Part shown: positions 46,935 through 57,149 of the stretch, one piece after another
Layout of the letters: each line of letters starts with the position of its first letter
Numbering within the stretch: position 1 is the stretch's first letter
NCBI GenBank assembly: GCA_021234155.1
Contig: JAJEKV010000092.1
Span: forward strand, 1,622,561 to 1,686,560
Direction of reading: 5' to 3'
Length of the DNA: 64,000 bases
From: Isoetes taiwanensis
Lineage: Eukaryota; Streptophyta; Lycopodiopsida; Isoetales; Isoetaceae
The notes under the pieces: generated by a model
What the model was told of the DNA's origin: nothing
Seen by the model: only the letters and a program-made list of their open reading frames with translations
The model's database searches: none
Translations under genes and position numbers: made by a program

Positions 46935-47770
46935 GGCCTGAGTAAGTAATAGCTTCAACTTCTGAAAAGCAGCTTCCGCTTGGGGATTTCAAGCCCAAGT
47001 GGATTCATCACCTGTGAGTTTATGAATGGGATCAGCGATAGCTGCAAGTCCAGGAATGAAGGTGGAATAGTAATTAACCTTACCCAGGAAGGAACATGTC
47101 TCTTTGATATTAGATGGTGCTTGAGCCTTCAGTACACAACTGATTTTAGCAGGATCCGTGGTGATCCCATCTTTGCTAACCACATGTCCCAAAAGAACAC
47201 CTGAGGTGACGCAGAAAGTGCACTTCTCAGGATTGAGACTAATGCCAGATTCATCACATATTTGAAAGACAAGCTCTAACTTCTCCAAGTGGTCATCCAT
47301 GGAGCTGTAGGCTGAAAAATCATCTTGAAAGATCTGGAGAAAAGGTTGATCCTTCAGATAGTCTTGAAAGACAGAGAGCATGATGCGCTGAAAGGTTGAA
47401 GGAGAGTTTGATAAACCAAAAGGGACCACCTTGTAGGCAAAAGTGCCCCACGGAGTGGTGAAGGTAGTTTTGAGTTGATCTTCATGCTTGATAGAAATTT
47501 GATTGTACCCCGAGAAACCATCCATGAAAGAGTACATCTCATGACCAGCAACTTCTTCAAGAACCTGGTCAGTGAAGGGAAGCGGGAAGTGATCACGCTC
47601 CGTAGCTTGATTGAGTTTTCTGTAGTCCAGGCAAACGCAGATCTTACCATTGTGTTTGAGAGCAATGACGATGGGGCTCACCCATTCAGAATGTTTGACT
47701 TCATATATCAGGCCAGCAGCTAAGAGTTTGTCAATTTCGGCCTTGACGCGGTCACGGTAATTTGGGTTGA
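46935..47770 (-). pseudogene. GyB reverse transcriptase
   Basis: Open on the minus strand from 47681 to the chromovirus insertion. It reads CLDYRKLNQATERDHFPLPF, MYSFMDGFSGYNQISIKHED, PFGLSNSPSTFQRIML and the active site IFQDDFSAYS near 47315. The DDFSxY pattern is typical of the Athila/Tat group. FQDD in place of the usual FxDD with a hydrophobic x is notable but shared with GyA, so it is a family feature. The reading continues into RNase H at 33768 when the chromovirus is removed. Confidence 0.9.
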
Positions 47771-47916
47771 GCCTGTACTGTCGTTGCTAGATTGGGCGTG
47801 CATCAGGTTTGGTAGGAATGGTGAGTTCCCCCAGCTCTTTTTTGATACCTCGAAGGTCTTTGTAGCTCCAAGCGAAGATATGTTTGAACTTTTTGAACAG
47901 CGTCACAGCACGTGCT

Positions 47917-49011
47917 TTATAGGTAGGATGAGAGAGGCAGACCCGCGGGTGGAGCTTGAACATGATAAATATTTTGTGATTCTTCAAAGTCAGTGTCTGA
48001 GATTGAAGGTTCTGCATTCTCAACAGAGATCAATTTGCCAGTTTCCAGATCCATTGTGGCATTGAGATGTCCATCAGTGATAACAAGTTGGTCCGTGGCC
48101 CAGTAATGAATACTCTTAGCCTGGCGGAGAAAAGGTCTTCCAACCAGCATTTCATAATCACCAGGATCTTCTCCAGCTTTCCAAACACCAAATTCCAAGG
48201 GGAATTTGAGATCACCAATGCTGATATGGAGAAGAGGAGTGACACCTTGAGGGCGCGTGATATGGCCATTCGCCAACTTGATGTCATAGGGGGCACGGTA
48301 TAATTGTTTGATGCCCAATTGCTTTCGGAGCTTATCAGTAATAAGATTGACAAGACTACCACCATCAATTTGGACATGATGGATGTGCTGAGTGCCCACC
48401 GTGGCGTGCACCGTGGGTGTTGAGGTCGCAACAGCTCCAACCAGAACCGTGGGAAGAGGTAACTGATCTTTAAGAGCCGGACGGAGTTTCAAAATGGTGG
48501 CCAGGCTCAAAGGAATCTTGATCTTTGCAAGTTCTTCCTGAAGTTCCAAAGGAACGTGAGAAAATGGGTCCGCAGGATCCAGTGGAGCAGGAGTTTGGGG
48601 TAAAGAAGCGGAAACTTCTTTGAGAAGCTCTACCTCAGTAGCAATGTTGCGATACGGCTGAGAGCGGGCGCTGGTGGATGAGGATGGCGCTGCCTGACGC
48701 TGCTGAGCTCTAGTGGTGGCGTGAACATTTGCCAGTGTGCGACCTTCCGCAGCCTGCATGAGTTTCAGAATACTTTGTCTCACTTTAGGCATGATGTGAG
48801 GCATGAGTTTGTCAAGATCAGGCGCGAAATGAACTTTTTTCTCATCTTCATGAGGGACTGTTTCCACAGCAAAAGCGGGTTGCGTGTCATGAGGGATGAT
48901 GGTCAAAGGGCGGGAAGCCCGTGTGTGACGTGAGACGAGACCAACCCAATTTGACTGCTGGACTGGAGGGTTCAGTGCTTGATAAATCTCCTCTTGAGCT
49001 TGTTGATCCAT
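47917..49011 (-). pseudogene. GyB protease region
   Basis: A 364-codon open stretch. The protease core HHVQIDGGSLVNLITDKL lies near 48340-48385, with the second conserved block YEMLVGRPFL near 48130-48160. The active-site triplet is DGG rather than DSG or DTG. It belongs to the Gag-Pol polyprotein between the zinc-knuckle region and RT. The surrounding polyprotein has frame changes at 49020 and 47900. Confidence 0.8.
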
Positions 49012-49019
49012 AGGATTGG

Positions 49020-50713
49020 AGGTAGATGCTGCTTGCTAAGGGCGCTGTTGTTGAGGCGGTCGAGGGGGCTTGGACCTTGTTTACCGTTGGCCACCCATAG
49101 TTGATAAGCCGTGAGACGTACTGAAGCTGGTTGATTGGAACCTGGAAGTTAGACTTGAACTTGAGGAAGTTGAGGACACGCCGTGGTGCTGTGACCCCAT
49201 TCATGACAATGATAACATTGAGCCTTTGAAGGATCAAAAGGAGGACGGTTGCCTTGTCTCCATGGCTGCTGAGATTGTTGCGTTGTTGAGTTGGATATTG
49301 CTGAGGCGGATATGACTGTTGTTGTGGAGGCGTGGTCTGGACTTGAAAGACCATTTTATTCCGGAAGGGTGTAGGATGAGAACGAGTGCATTCCTCCGTG
49401 GCATGATTGCACATATTGCACCTTTTACAGTGAGGAGGTCCATTGGAGGAGTTGCATTCATTTGCCAAATGGCCCTGATATTTACAATCTGTGAGCGTTG
49501 TGGATTTGTTTGTGGAGGCTGAACAGAATTCTGTGGAACCATGACGGGGGGCATGAAGGGGAGTTCCGTGAGAGCAACACCTCGAGAAGAAACATTGACC
49601 GAGTGGTTGACCAATTCAATGGCCTGCTCCAGAAACTTTGGACGCAGGTATTCTGTCATAAGTCGAATGGCAGGAGGAAGGCCCTGCAGAAACCAGACAA
49701 GAATCTGGCTTTGCGTGGGGTACTCCTGGAGTTTACTGACGAGAATGTGTAGACGGTCCGCAAAATCCCTGGCTGACTCCGTGGGCTCTTGCTGAAGGTC
49801 ATTGAGTTGCTTGAGAAGAAGTTGATCATCATCTGTGGTGCCATAATGACAAAAGGAATGCGGTTTTCATTTCATGCCAACTTTGTTTCCAATGACTTTT
49901 GTTGGCCATTAACCACTGATGAGGGGCACCTCTGAGCGTGGTCGAAAAAATATGAAATTTGAGTTGTGGCTGCGCATGTCCATTCAGAATGGCCAAGGCT
50001 TCGAATTCCTCCATATGGGCTTGAGCACTCTGGTCCAAAGGTTTGCCTTTAGTGTTGCCAAAAGTTGGATAAGTCAGCTTCAAATTATGAGTGGGAGATG
50101 AAGGTGGAACTTGAGCATAGACAGGTGGATTGGGTGGAGGATACGCAGAAGCATAGAGAGGTGGAACAGCCTGAGACTGAGAACAAGGGAGCGGGACTGA
50201 AAAACCCGGTGGTCCAAAGAAAGTAGCATCAGGTGGGGAAGGGTCATGAGAGCCCTCCTCATTAGGCTTAAGATCAGTGGTTTGGTAAACAGGAAGAGCG
50301 TGCTGAAAAGATGGAGAAGACTGAAATTCATGAACGTGGGGAGGGCCAAAGGACACTTGATAGTAGCCCATCCCAGCAGGAGGTGAAGAAGGTTGTGATG
50401 GCTGAGGGGTATGACCTGAAGGGATATGGATATAGGTGCTGTCTGGAGTCTGAAAATAGTGAGGCGTGGGCTGAACGGGGGTATGTTGGGGAGATTGAGG
50501 TTGAGAACAATGCCGACACACAGGGGGAGACCCTGGTCGAGAATGAGCACGAGGTGTAGGAGGTGCCGACTGAGCTCTGGAGCGGACACGACCACCCTCA
50601 ATGTCATAAGCAGTATCATACATGTCCCGAACAGCCTCGCGTCGTTGATGGCGCTCCAAGCGAGCCGCCGTTTGGCAAAGAAGTTCTTCAGGAGTGAAAC
50701 CTCGAGCCGACAT
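49020..50713 (-). pseudogene. GyB gag
   Basis: The ATG at 50713 reads MSARGFTPEELLCQTAARLE, 48 bp after the LTR. A proline- and glutamine-rich N-terminal part (50600-50150) precedes a gag core (AQPQLKFHIFSTTLRGAPHQ). Near 49400-49500 there are CX2CX4HX4C knuckles (one in the frame with HLANEC, one CNHATEEC). A further CX2C-type site lies near 49210. The first 294 codons are open; the rest needs frame changes. Gag forms the particle and packages RNA. Confidence 0.8.
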
Positions 50714-50741
50714 GATGGAAAGAGAGGAAAAAGAAAGATCA

Positions 50742-50759
50742 GACCCGGCAGCGGCGACA
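50742..50759 (-). promoter_or_regulatory. GyB primer binding site, tRNA-Asp type
   Basis: On the minus strand TGTCGCCGCTGCCGGGTC follows the LTR after one base. It resembles the tRNA-Asp primer site known from Athila elements. Confidence 0.65.
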
Positions 50760-50760
50760 G

Positions 50761-51350
50761 TGTTTGGGGTCTGGGTTCGGGAACTCCTGCAAGACAGCCC
50801 TCTGTGAGAACCCGTGGATCTAACAGGAGAATCCGGGAGCTATGTCACGCGGGATTTGCAAAAAGAACAAAGAAAAAAGAGAAGAGAAAGCAAAAGAGAA
50901 CAATGAGATCACAATAATGAACTTCCTTGATGTCAATGAAGATACATGAGCTCTCGCAATCGAGAGAAAACTGAAGTGAGACAAGACTCAAAACTCATCT
51001 AAAAACTCATGTGCTAGCTCTACTCATATATATAGTACAATGGCCTTTGGCCCACTATAGACACTCTGACTGATTTCGGTGCCGACTCCTGGAAGGAGGC
51101 CTGATTTGCAGGAATGCTGGCGGTGCCTCTTGAAGTGCCTAAAATCACGCTGACGCTGACGCAGGCGGTGACGGGCCGTCACTTGTCTGAGCGCCTCCTC
51201 TTGACGGCAGGCGTGGCCTTTGACTGCGTGGTCTGCTTGGTCTTCTGCGGGGCCTTTGACGACTGACCTGTGCCTGGCTGTGGATCCTTGGCCTTGACTT
51301 GGTCCGTCGTATGCATGAATAGTCCTGTACCAGGACGTACAGGACTAACA
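50761..51350 (-). repeat. GyB 5' LTR, 590 bp
   Basis: On the minus strand it runs from TGTTAGTCCTG to CCCCAAACA. It matches the GyA LTR at 32294-32887 closely. Confidence 0.9.
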
Positions 51351-51404
51351 GCTGCATCCTAGAAATTATAGAAAGGGCAGATTAAGCTCGCTTGACCAGA
51401 ATGG

Positions 51405-51745
51405 TGTTTATGAGGAAGACCGGAACTCGTCGTTTATGAGGAAGGCCGGAATGGGAAGAAGGCTCGAAATGGTCGTTTATGAGGAAGGCCGAAATGGGAA
51501 GAAGGCCGGAAGAGGGAAAAAGCTATGTTGGTGTCTGGCTGAGATATAAAAATAGGAAAGAAAAGAAAACTTTGTACTACTCAAGCGTGCGTGGAAAAAA
51601 ATGTAATGGGAAAAAGGGTGAAGCAGAAAAGGGGCGAGGGAGCGACCGAGCGGCACAAAAGCGGGGGAAATTTTAGATGGAGAATTTTAAAGGGGCGAGG
51701 GAAAGTTTAGACGGGCGGGAATTTTAGACCGGCGGAGGAAATTAT
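51405..51745. repeat. Short purine-rich tandem repeats
   Basis: Three units of GTTTATGAGGAAGGCCGGAA type at 51409-51515. Further down, repeated GGGGCGAGGGA and GGGAATTTTAGACxGG pieces (51625-51745). No gene seen. Confidence 0.65.
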
Positions 51746-51859
51746 AGGCGGACGTGCAGAAAATGAAACTTATTTAAAACTCCCAATTTAATGATATAAT
51801 CCAAATTTAAATGAATGATGGTTGACAGAAAATACATCACATTGATCATGATTGAGAGA

Positions 51860-52450
51860 AATACACATTGCAGTGATAGTCATTGGGTGGCATGAATGAT
51901 CTGTGTCGGATACGGGTGCCCCCTGTCCATGTTCGAAACCCACTAGTTATCATTGCGTGAAGACTTTACTAAGGAACATCAATGGATTAAAATATGTCAT
52001 GTGGCCACTAGTACAAGAAGGTGTCACTGAGATACGTTATCTTTGCTATACAAACAAATATGTGCACATATGTATGTACATATCCTTCAAGCCTGTGCAA
52101 AAGATGATATGCTATATGGTTACTATATGATTCCCCTTACGTGCAGTTTGGAAGAAAAGCTTATCACAGTGATAGTCTAGTGGTTAGGCTATTGGTTATG
52201 GCTCAAATCCCACTAGCTATTATTGGATGACATGAATGATCTGTGTTCACGGTGATCATAATCGAGTGGTTAGACCATTGGATAGGAGTGTGCCCCGCCC
52301 AAGTTCAAAACCCACGGGTTATCATTGTGTGACATGGTTAAAAAAATAAATGGGACTACAAAGTGGGAATTGTATAGTCACTATGATCAGCATCCTTCTA
52401 TTGTACAGGCACTAGAACATAAGAAAGCAGGTTCAAATCCTGCATGTTCT
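51860..52450 (+). repeat. Cluster of tRNA-like (SINE-type) fragments
   Basis: Repeated phrases resemble pol III promoter boxes. TAGTCTAGTGGTTAGGCTAT (A-box-like, 52172) is followed by GGCTCAAATCCC. ATCGAGTGGTTAGACCATTGG (52261) is followed by AAGTTCAAAACCC. A TGTTCGAAACCC box lies near 51931. A perfect T-arm-like GCAGGTTCAAATCCTGC is at 52427. None folds into a complete tRNA by eye. Confidence 0.45.
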
Positions 52451-52789
52451 AACACATATGTATGATGTAATGATGAGAAATACTCTTCTGCAAAATCATA
52501 TGAGGTAAAAATGATAAATTCTCTTCTCCAAGAATTTGGTAAAGAGAAATGTGTGCGGCAGCATTGGCCGCCGCTATAAATTTCTTGTATTATAAAGTTA
52601 TACAGTATATATGTATGTCAAGCATAAAAATGGAGGGCTAAGATTTTGCTAGCTCAACGGTCGAGATTACGCCCTTTTTCTTCAAACCCTAGCTACGGGC
52701 ATGGGGTTAGCAGGCGGCAGCTATAGTTGTGATGCAAAAGATGACTTTTCATTACATTCAGTGTGAGCAATGTGCCAGCAAGGACTCGG
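52451..52789. other. Non-coding spacer
   Basis: AT-rich, with short imperfect phrases repeated (AGAAATACTCTTCTGC / AAATTCTCTTCTCC). No gene or element end recognised. Confidence 0.4.
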
Positions 52790-54100
52790 GATTGTCTAGG
52801 TAAGAGTAGAACAAAAAGTGGGCACAAAAGATTAAACAAACCTCTAGCAATTGACAACTATTGATATCCTAGAAATATTGTAACAATGAATGCACTTGCT
52901 ACATTGTCTTGGATGGAAACACATTACATGTGAGAAACTCCCAAACAATCAAATGTACTAGGACAAGCAATACTAGATGTTTTCAAGATATACAAAGGCA
53001 CATGTATTGATGCTAAATATATCTCTTATTCACACTTCATAAAGCTTGGAAGAGAACTTAATTTATTGAAAATAACATGCAAAATATAGGATGCCTATTT
53101 GCTCCACATGTGTAGAATTGGAAGAGCCAAAGAGGAATTGCCAAGACATATATTAAAAGAAGTATGTCCCTTTTTTGTTTTAACTCATAACTTTGCACAA
53201 ATTCTTTGCAAGATATCGAGATCAACAAGCAACTGAAAAATAAATACTACTAAATATAGGTATTAAGCTCTTGATCGTCCACTTGAGTACATTTGAAAAA
53301 CAAATACTACTAAATATAGGTATTAAGCTCTTGATCGTCCACTTGAGTACATTTGCATGGTTATAGATGGCATGGGCATGAAGAAGATAATTTTGCCTCT
53401 TTATCTAATTCCAAAGTGTTTGTTAAAAGAGGTTTTGCCAAAGTTCACATTGGGAGCAATGGTCTTCCATGGTATTCTCAAGTGAGAGGTCTTCTTGACG
53501 TATCCTAACCTTCATGGTGGCCCACATCTCACAGTCACAATTTTTAACAAAGTCATGTATGAGATGGAGTAGTTACCACAAGTTCTCTACTTCATCTCGA
53601 CAACACTACTAAATCGGTCACTATTTCCATATTATGCTATGCTTGTGAAGCTAGAAGGTTTCAAGAAAGTGAAGCTTGAATTTATACTTGTCAGGTACAC
53701 ACATGACCAAATTGATCCAATCTTGAATTTATACTTGTGAGACATAGGCATAAGCAAGTTGACCCAATGTTTAGCAGGCTCTTTGTGTGTCTTCGAAAGG
53801 CGGCCTTTAGCTTTCCAACTTTGATATTACCGAATATTCTTACATATTGAGACTGAGACGAACTTCTAAAAGAAACGTGACGTAATGAAGAGAAAGTGTT
53901 ATCACTGAATGATCATATGTTCCAGCATCACATAAAAGTCTACTGGAAACATAGAGAGAGCTACTACAAAAACTTAGAGCCCACAAGAAAGGTGGTGCCT
54001 CCTCAATTATGTTCGTATGAATATGTAGAGCATCTTCCACTAAAAAATCCAAATATGTTTTTGGTGACCCACCAGCAATCGGAGATCAAACAGTGGCCCT
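52790..54100 (+). pseudogene. Old DUF7869-like remnant (copy D)
   Basis: It follows the copy A gene from about its residue 280 to the LKDGQ region. Matching blocks are ATGAATGCACTTGCTACATTGTCTTGGATGG, split by changes, the VIDGM block (about 53360), the GHTHDQID-like block (53700-53770) and FQHHIKVYWKH with EHLPLKNP at 53920-54050. It has many stops and is much more diverged than copies A-C, so it is an older or different subfamily. No methyltransferase partner is seen beside it. Confidence 0.75.
53234..53353 (+). repeat. 60-bp tandem duplication inside copy D
   Basis: Two adjacent 60-bp units (53234-53293 and 53294-53353) are identical apart from one base. Confidence 0.9.
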
Positions 54101-54700
54101 AAATCCAGTTGAACTTCACATAAGCCTCTCAGTTTCACATTCAACTGTGATTTTATATGGAGGTGAAAGGTTTATGTATTATACTGCAAATCATTTGAGA
54201 TATTGCAAAGCATTTGTACATTTTACATATAAAAGCATCATTTGATAGATTATCCTCATTGATTATCATTCCAATTTGTCTATCATTCCAATGGTTATCA
54301 TGCTTGTTTACCTAGCAGATCGGACAAAATGATCCTTATTGAAGACTATTTCAATCAACTTCACAAGGTTTTAAAAGTAATTAGGGGGGTATTGTATTCA
54401 CGGTTAGGGATCCAAGAACACAATGCTTCAAACTTTGACAATAAATGAGAAAAAAAAAGGATTTTGCAGAAATAATCATGGAGAATCGGGTAGTACCCTT
54501 GTTTGTTGTCATTCCAATGTCTATCATGTTTGGTTCTATAATGGGTAGACTAGGCAAATATGCATTGTGTATATGCATGCAGCATTGTTCTGGGATGCAT
54601 GATATAATTCGTGTTGTCATGTACATGCCAGAGTACCAAATGGAGGAACTCAAACCAAAGTCACTACTTGACTATATTCATCGAGATGATCTCTCAGTAT
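54101..54700. other. Spacer with one unsupported ORF
   Basis: A 109-codon frame at 54445-54774 shows no recognisable domain and runs into an inverted repeat. I see no other feature here. Confidence 0.35.
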
Positions 54701-54708
54701 ACAACGCT

Positions 54709-54780
54709 GTCCTTTTAGGGGACATTCTGCCTTGTCAACCATGCCTCCACGCGACATGCCAGAATGTCCCCTAAAAGGAC
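54709..54780. repeat. 21-bp perfect inverted repeat
   Basis: GTCCTTTTAGGGGACATTCTG (54709-54729) faces its exact complement at 54760-54780 across a 30-bp spacer. It lies about 50 bp before the TATA-like box of the recombinase gene. It may be a foldback element or a transposon-end remnant. Confidence 0.85.
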
Positions 54781-54827
54781 ATTTTTGTAACGTGAAGTTT
54801 GGGTTTGTTGCAATTCTAACGTGGCAC

Positions 54828-54834
54828 TATAAAA
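54828..54834 (+). promoter_or_regulatory. Possible TATA box of the recombinase gene
   Basis: CACTATAAAACAAAA followed by a pyrimidine-rich leader. The first coding block begins several hundred bases downstream, after apparent introns (donor GGTGAGTGC near 55128, acceptor TCTTGCAG near 55188). Confidence 0.4.
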
Positions 54835-55300
54835 CAAAAAACTTCATCATTTTTTTCCTCTTTCTGCGCTTCTTTTTCTCTCAACTATGGCATTACCTTA
54901 GCCAGCACGATGGCGCTCGTGTTTTTGTTGGGGTTGTAAGGTAAGATATGGCGTCTACTACCTATGATTCCTTTTTTTGCTCTAATTCTTCACTTAAGCT
55001 TGGATTTTTACTATTCTTTTTGTAAGATCCGCCAAATATCGCCAAGAACTCTTGCTTTTGTCAATATTTTGTGATTTCGGCTTGTAAAGACGCTTATAAT
55101 TCTGGATTTCGAAGTTTTTTTGAAGGTGAGTGCATGTTTTCTTCTAATCTACTTACTTTCTTCGAATATGATGTTTTACGTCTTGCAGGTTATTCTTGCG
55201 ACGTCTGGATGTGGGAAATGGCTAGTCATGATCATTACTTGTTTCTTTATGCAATTATTAGCTAATTATAGTTTATCTGTCAAGCTTAACTGGTTATGGC

Positions 55301-57149
55301 ATGGTCAAGTCTTTAGGGATGGAAGACATGTCGAGCTTTCACCTTAATGTGAAGCACACAGTAGTTCTTGATGGGAGCAGAGCTGCTTTGAGTGACATTT
55401 CGAATCTTGCTTCTGATTCCTCAAAAGATAATGGTAAGGGCAAAATGCTTGATAGATCTAGGAAAGAGAAAGTCGGGAAATGCATTAGATTTGTTGAACA
55501 TGTTGCAAGGGAGTATTTCAGCAGGGGATTATCAGTTTTTGAGATTGATATGCTAGCCAGTTTGGTGATGAGGCAATAGATGCATACATGCAACATGCTC
55601 AAGTGCCTAGAATGTTTACTACACTTGAAATGCTTGCAAATCCTACTGTACTTGATGATGGAGTTCGAGTACCTTTTGTAGAAATTGATGAAGACCTCCA
55701 GAAGGAAGTAGATGCTGGTGATGCATAAAAATATGCCAATAAAATTGCATGGGGCAGGAAGAGATTTGATCTTTGGAGGGAGTTTGTAGGGCTTCCAGTT
55801 GATAGGAAGATTGAGGAGGTGGACCTTCCAGAATTTGCTATCCAACTTGAGAAATTTATGCTGCAAGTGACGAAATGAAATAGACAGTTATGATCGTAAG
55901 TTTAATGTATTTTATTTGTTTATTTCCTTACATTTTAATTCCATTCATTTCTTCTAATATTTTCTTTTTTGTTAATAATTTGCATGATATGTTTATAAAT
56001 TTGGTAATATTATCAGAAGGCAGTAAGAAATCACTATTGCCAACACTGGTGTACAGTAATATTCTTTTGATATCAGAGAGAGCCCTACCTTTGAGCGAGC
56101 ACGCTTAGCTTGTGTGGCAGCAATGCAGACATCTAGAAGAACTCCCGGAGTCTGTGGATGAGGTAGGATATGCTGATGAGTTAGCTTTGATGGCGGACAT
56201 TGATCATCATATCAATCATCCAAAAGGACTTCAAAGGAGGTAAATTATTTAACTTTCATTTTTTATTAATTAGTTCCAGATTATTAGGTTTTCAATTTAG
56301 GTTTTTGATTATTAGGTTGGATGATTGGTTTTTATCTTATTGCGTATCAAGGTTCGCGATTCGTGGTCAAAAGGAGTTGGACTTGTTAGTTATGCCAGAC
56401 TTTTTAGTTGGAGTGGAAAATGGGAGTGAATACTTGGAGTACGATGAACGAACTAGCAAGAATTACGGTGCAGACATGAATTGATACCAACAAGAGCAGT
56501 TTAGGTCTGCTTGTAGATGTTATGAGGCTGATGTTGTTGTAACCTATAGACAGTTGTTGAGACATTTACCTGATCCGAAGCCGAATGATGATGGGACAGT
56601 TCAACCTAAATTCGGTTTCACGCAGGTGATAGTATAATTATGTCAATAGGGTTAGTGCACGAAAGTTAACGGGGTGGATGAAGTACATGCCTAAAACAGT
56701 CGGCGTTGAAGGAAATTTTTTTGGCAAGTCCGCGGTGCATTACTCTGATTATTTCTAGGATGATTCATGTTGGAGTTCTAGAGTCCACGTAGGTATGCGG
56801 ATTCGGAGACGGAGGACAGCCGAGGCATATAGCAGGCAAGTTTTGTTGTTATATTTCTAATTTACCTGTATTTAATATTTTTAACTTACAATGTTGTCTT
56901 CTTTTTAGATATGGCAAGAATATAGAAGTGCAAGCAAAGTGTGCTATGTCTGTTGTGAGTAATATGTTTGGTGAGAATGGGCAGAGGAGAATGTATGATG
57001 AGGTTTATGCTAAAGAGCTAGAGAAGTTGGATGAGTTGGATCGTAACGCTAGTGCCATAAATGAGCAGGTTTTGGCAGATTCTAAAATTGAAGAAACCAA
57101 ATCAGGTACTTTGATTTCTGCTATCGGTGGCTTGTTAGACAGTTTGTAG
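55301..57149 (+). pseudogene. Tyrosine recombinase-like gene (DUF3504/Crypton-like)
   Basis: The N-terminal part (55301-55880) contains GRKRFDLWREFVGLPVDRKI and AIQLEKFMLQVTK, the DNA-binding N-domain style of this family; stops lie at 55577, 55726 and 55876. After an intron ending at about 56350 the catalytic part reads FAIRGQKEL and EYLEYDERTSKNYGADMN, matching the family's xEYLEFxERxTKTRxG block. Copy 4 (60136-60300) best shows the rest: GKSGRTTVISRM (conserved Arg) and ITGQRTAEAYSR. A 73-bp intron with a GC donor (56836) and AG acceptor (56908) leads to YGKNIEVQAKC. The Tyr two bases after the junction fits the nucleophile. Ends at TAG 57147. The family moves Crypton elements and was domesticated in animals as ZMYM/KIAA1958-type genes. 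Confidence 0.7.

Larger units (their letters stand above)
32888..51350 (-). mobile_element. Athila-like Ty3 retrotransposon GyB, split by a chromovirus
   Basis: Read on the minus strand: LTR (51350-50761), primer site, gag, protease, RT, then the chromovirus insertion, then RNase H and the start of integrase. Integrase is cut exactly at the right LTR end of GyA. GyB is better preserved than GyA, with long open stretches in protease (364 codons) and RT (230 codons). Its other end lies beyond GyA, left of the window. Confidence 0.85.

Noticed and set aside
52160..52450. Functional tRNA genes
   Set aside because: A- and B-box-like phrases are present but no complete cloverleaf with paired acceptor stem can be drawn.
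54445..54774. A 109-codon ORF as a gene
   Set aside because: No recognisable domain, and its end overlaps the 21-bp inverted repeat.
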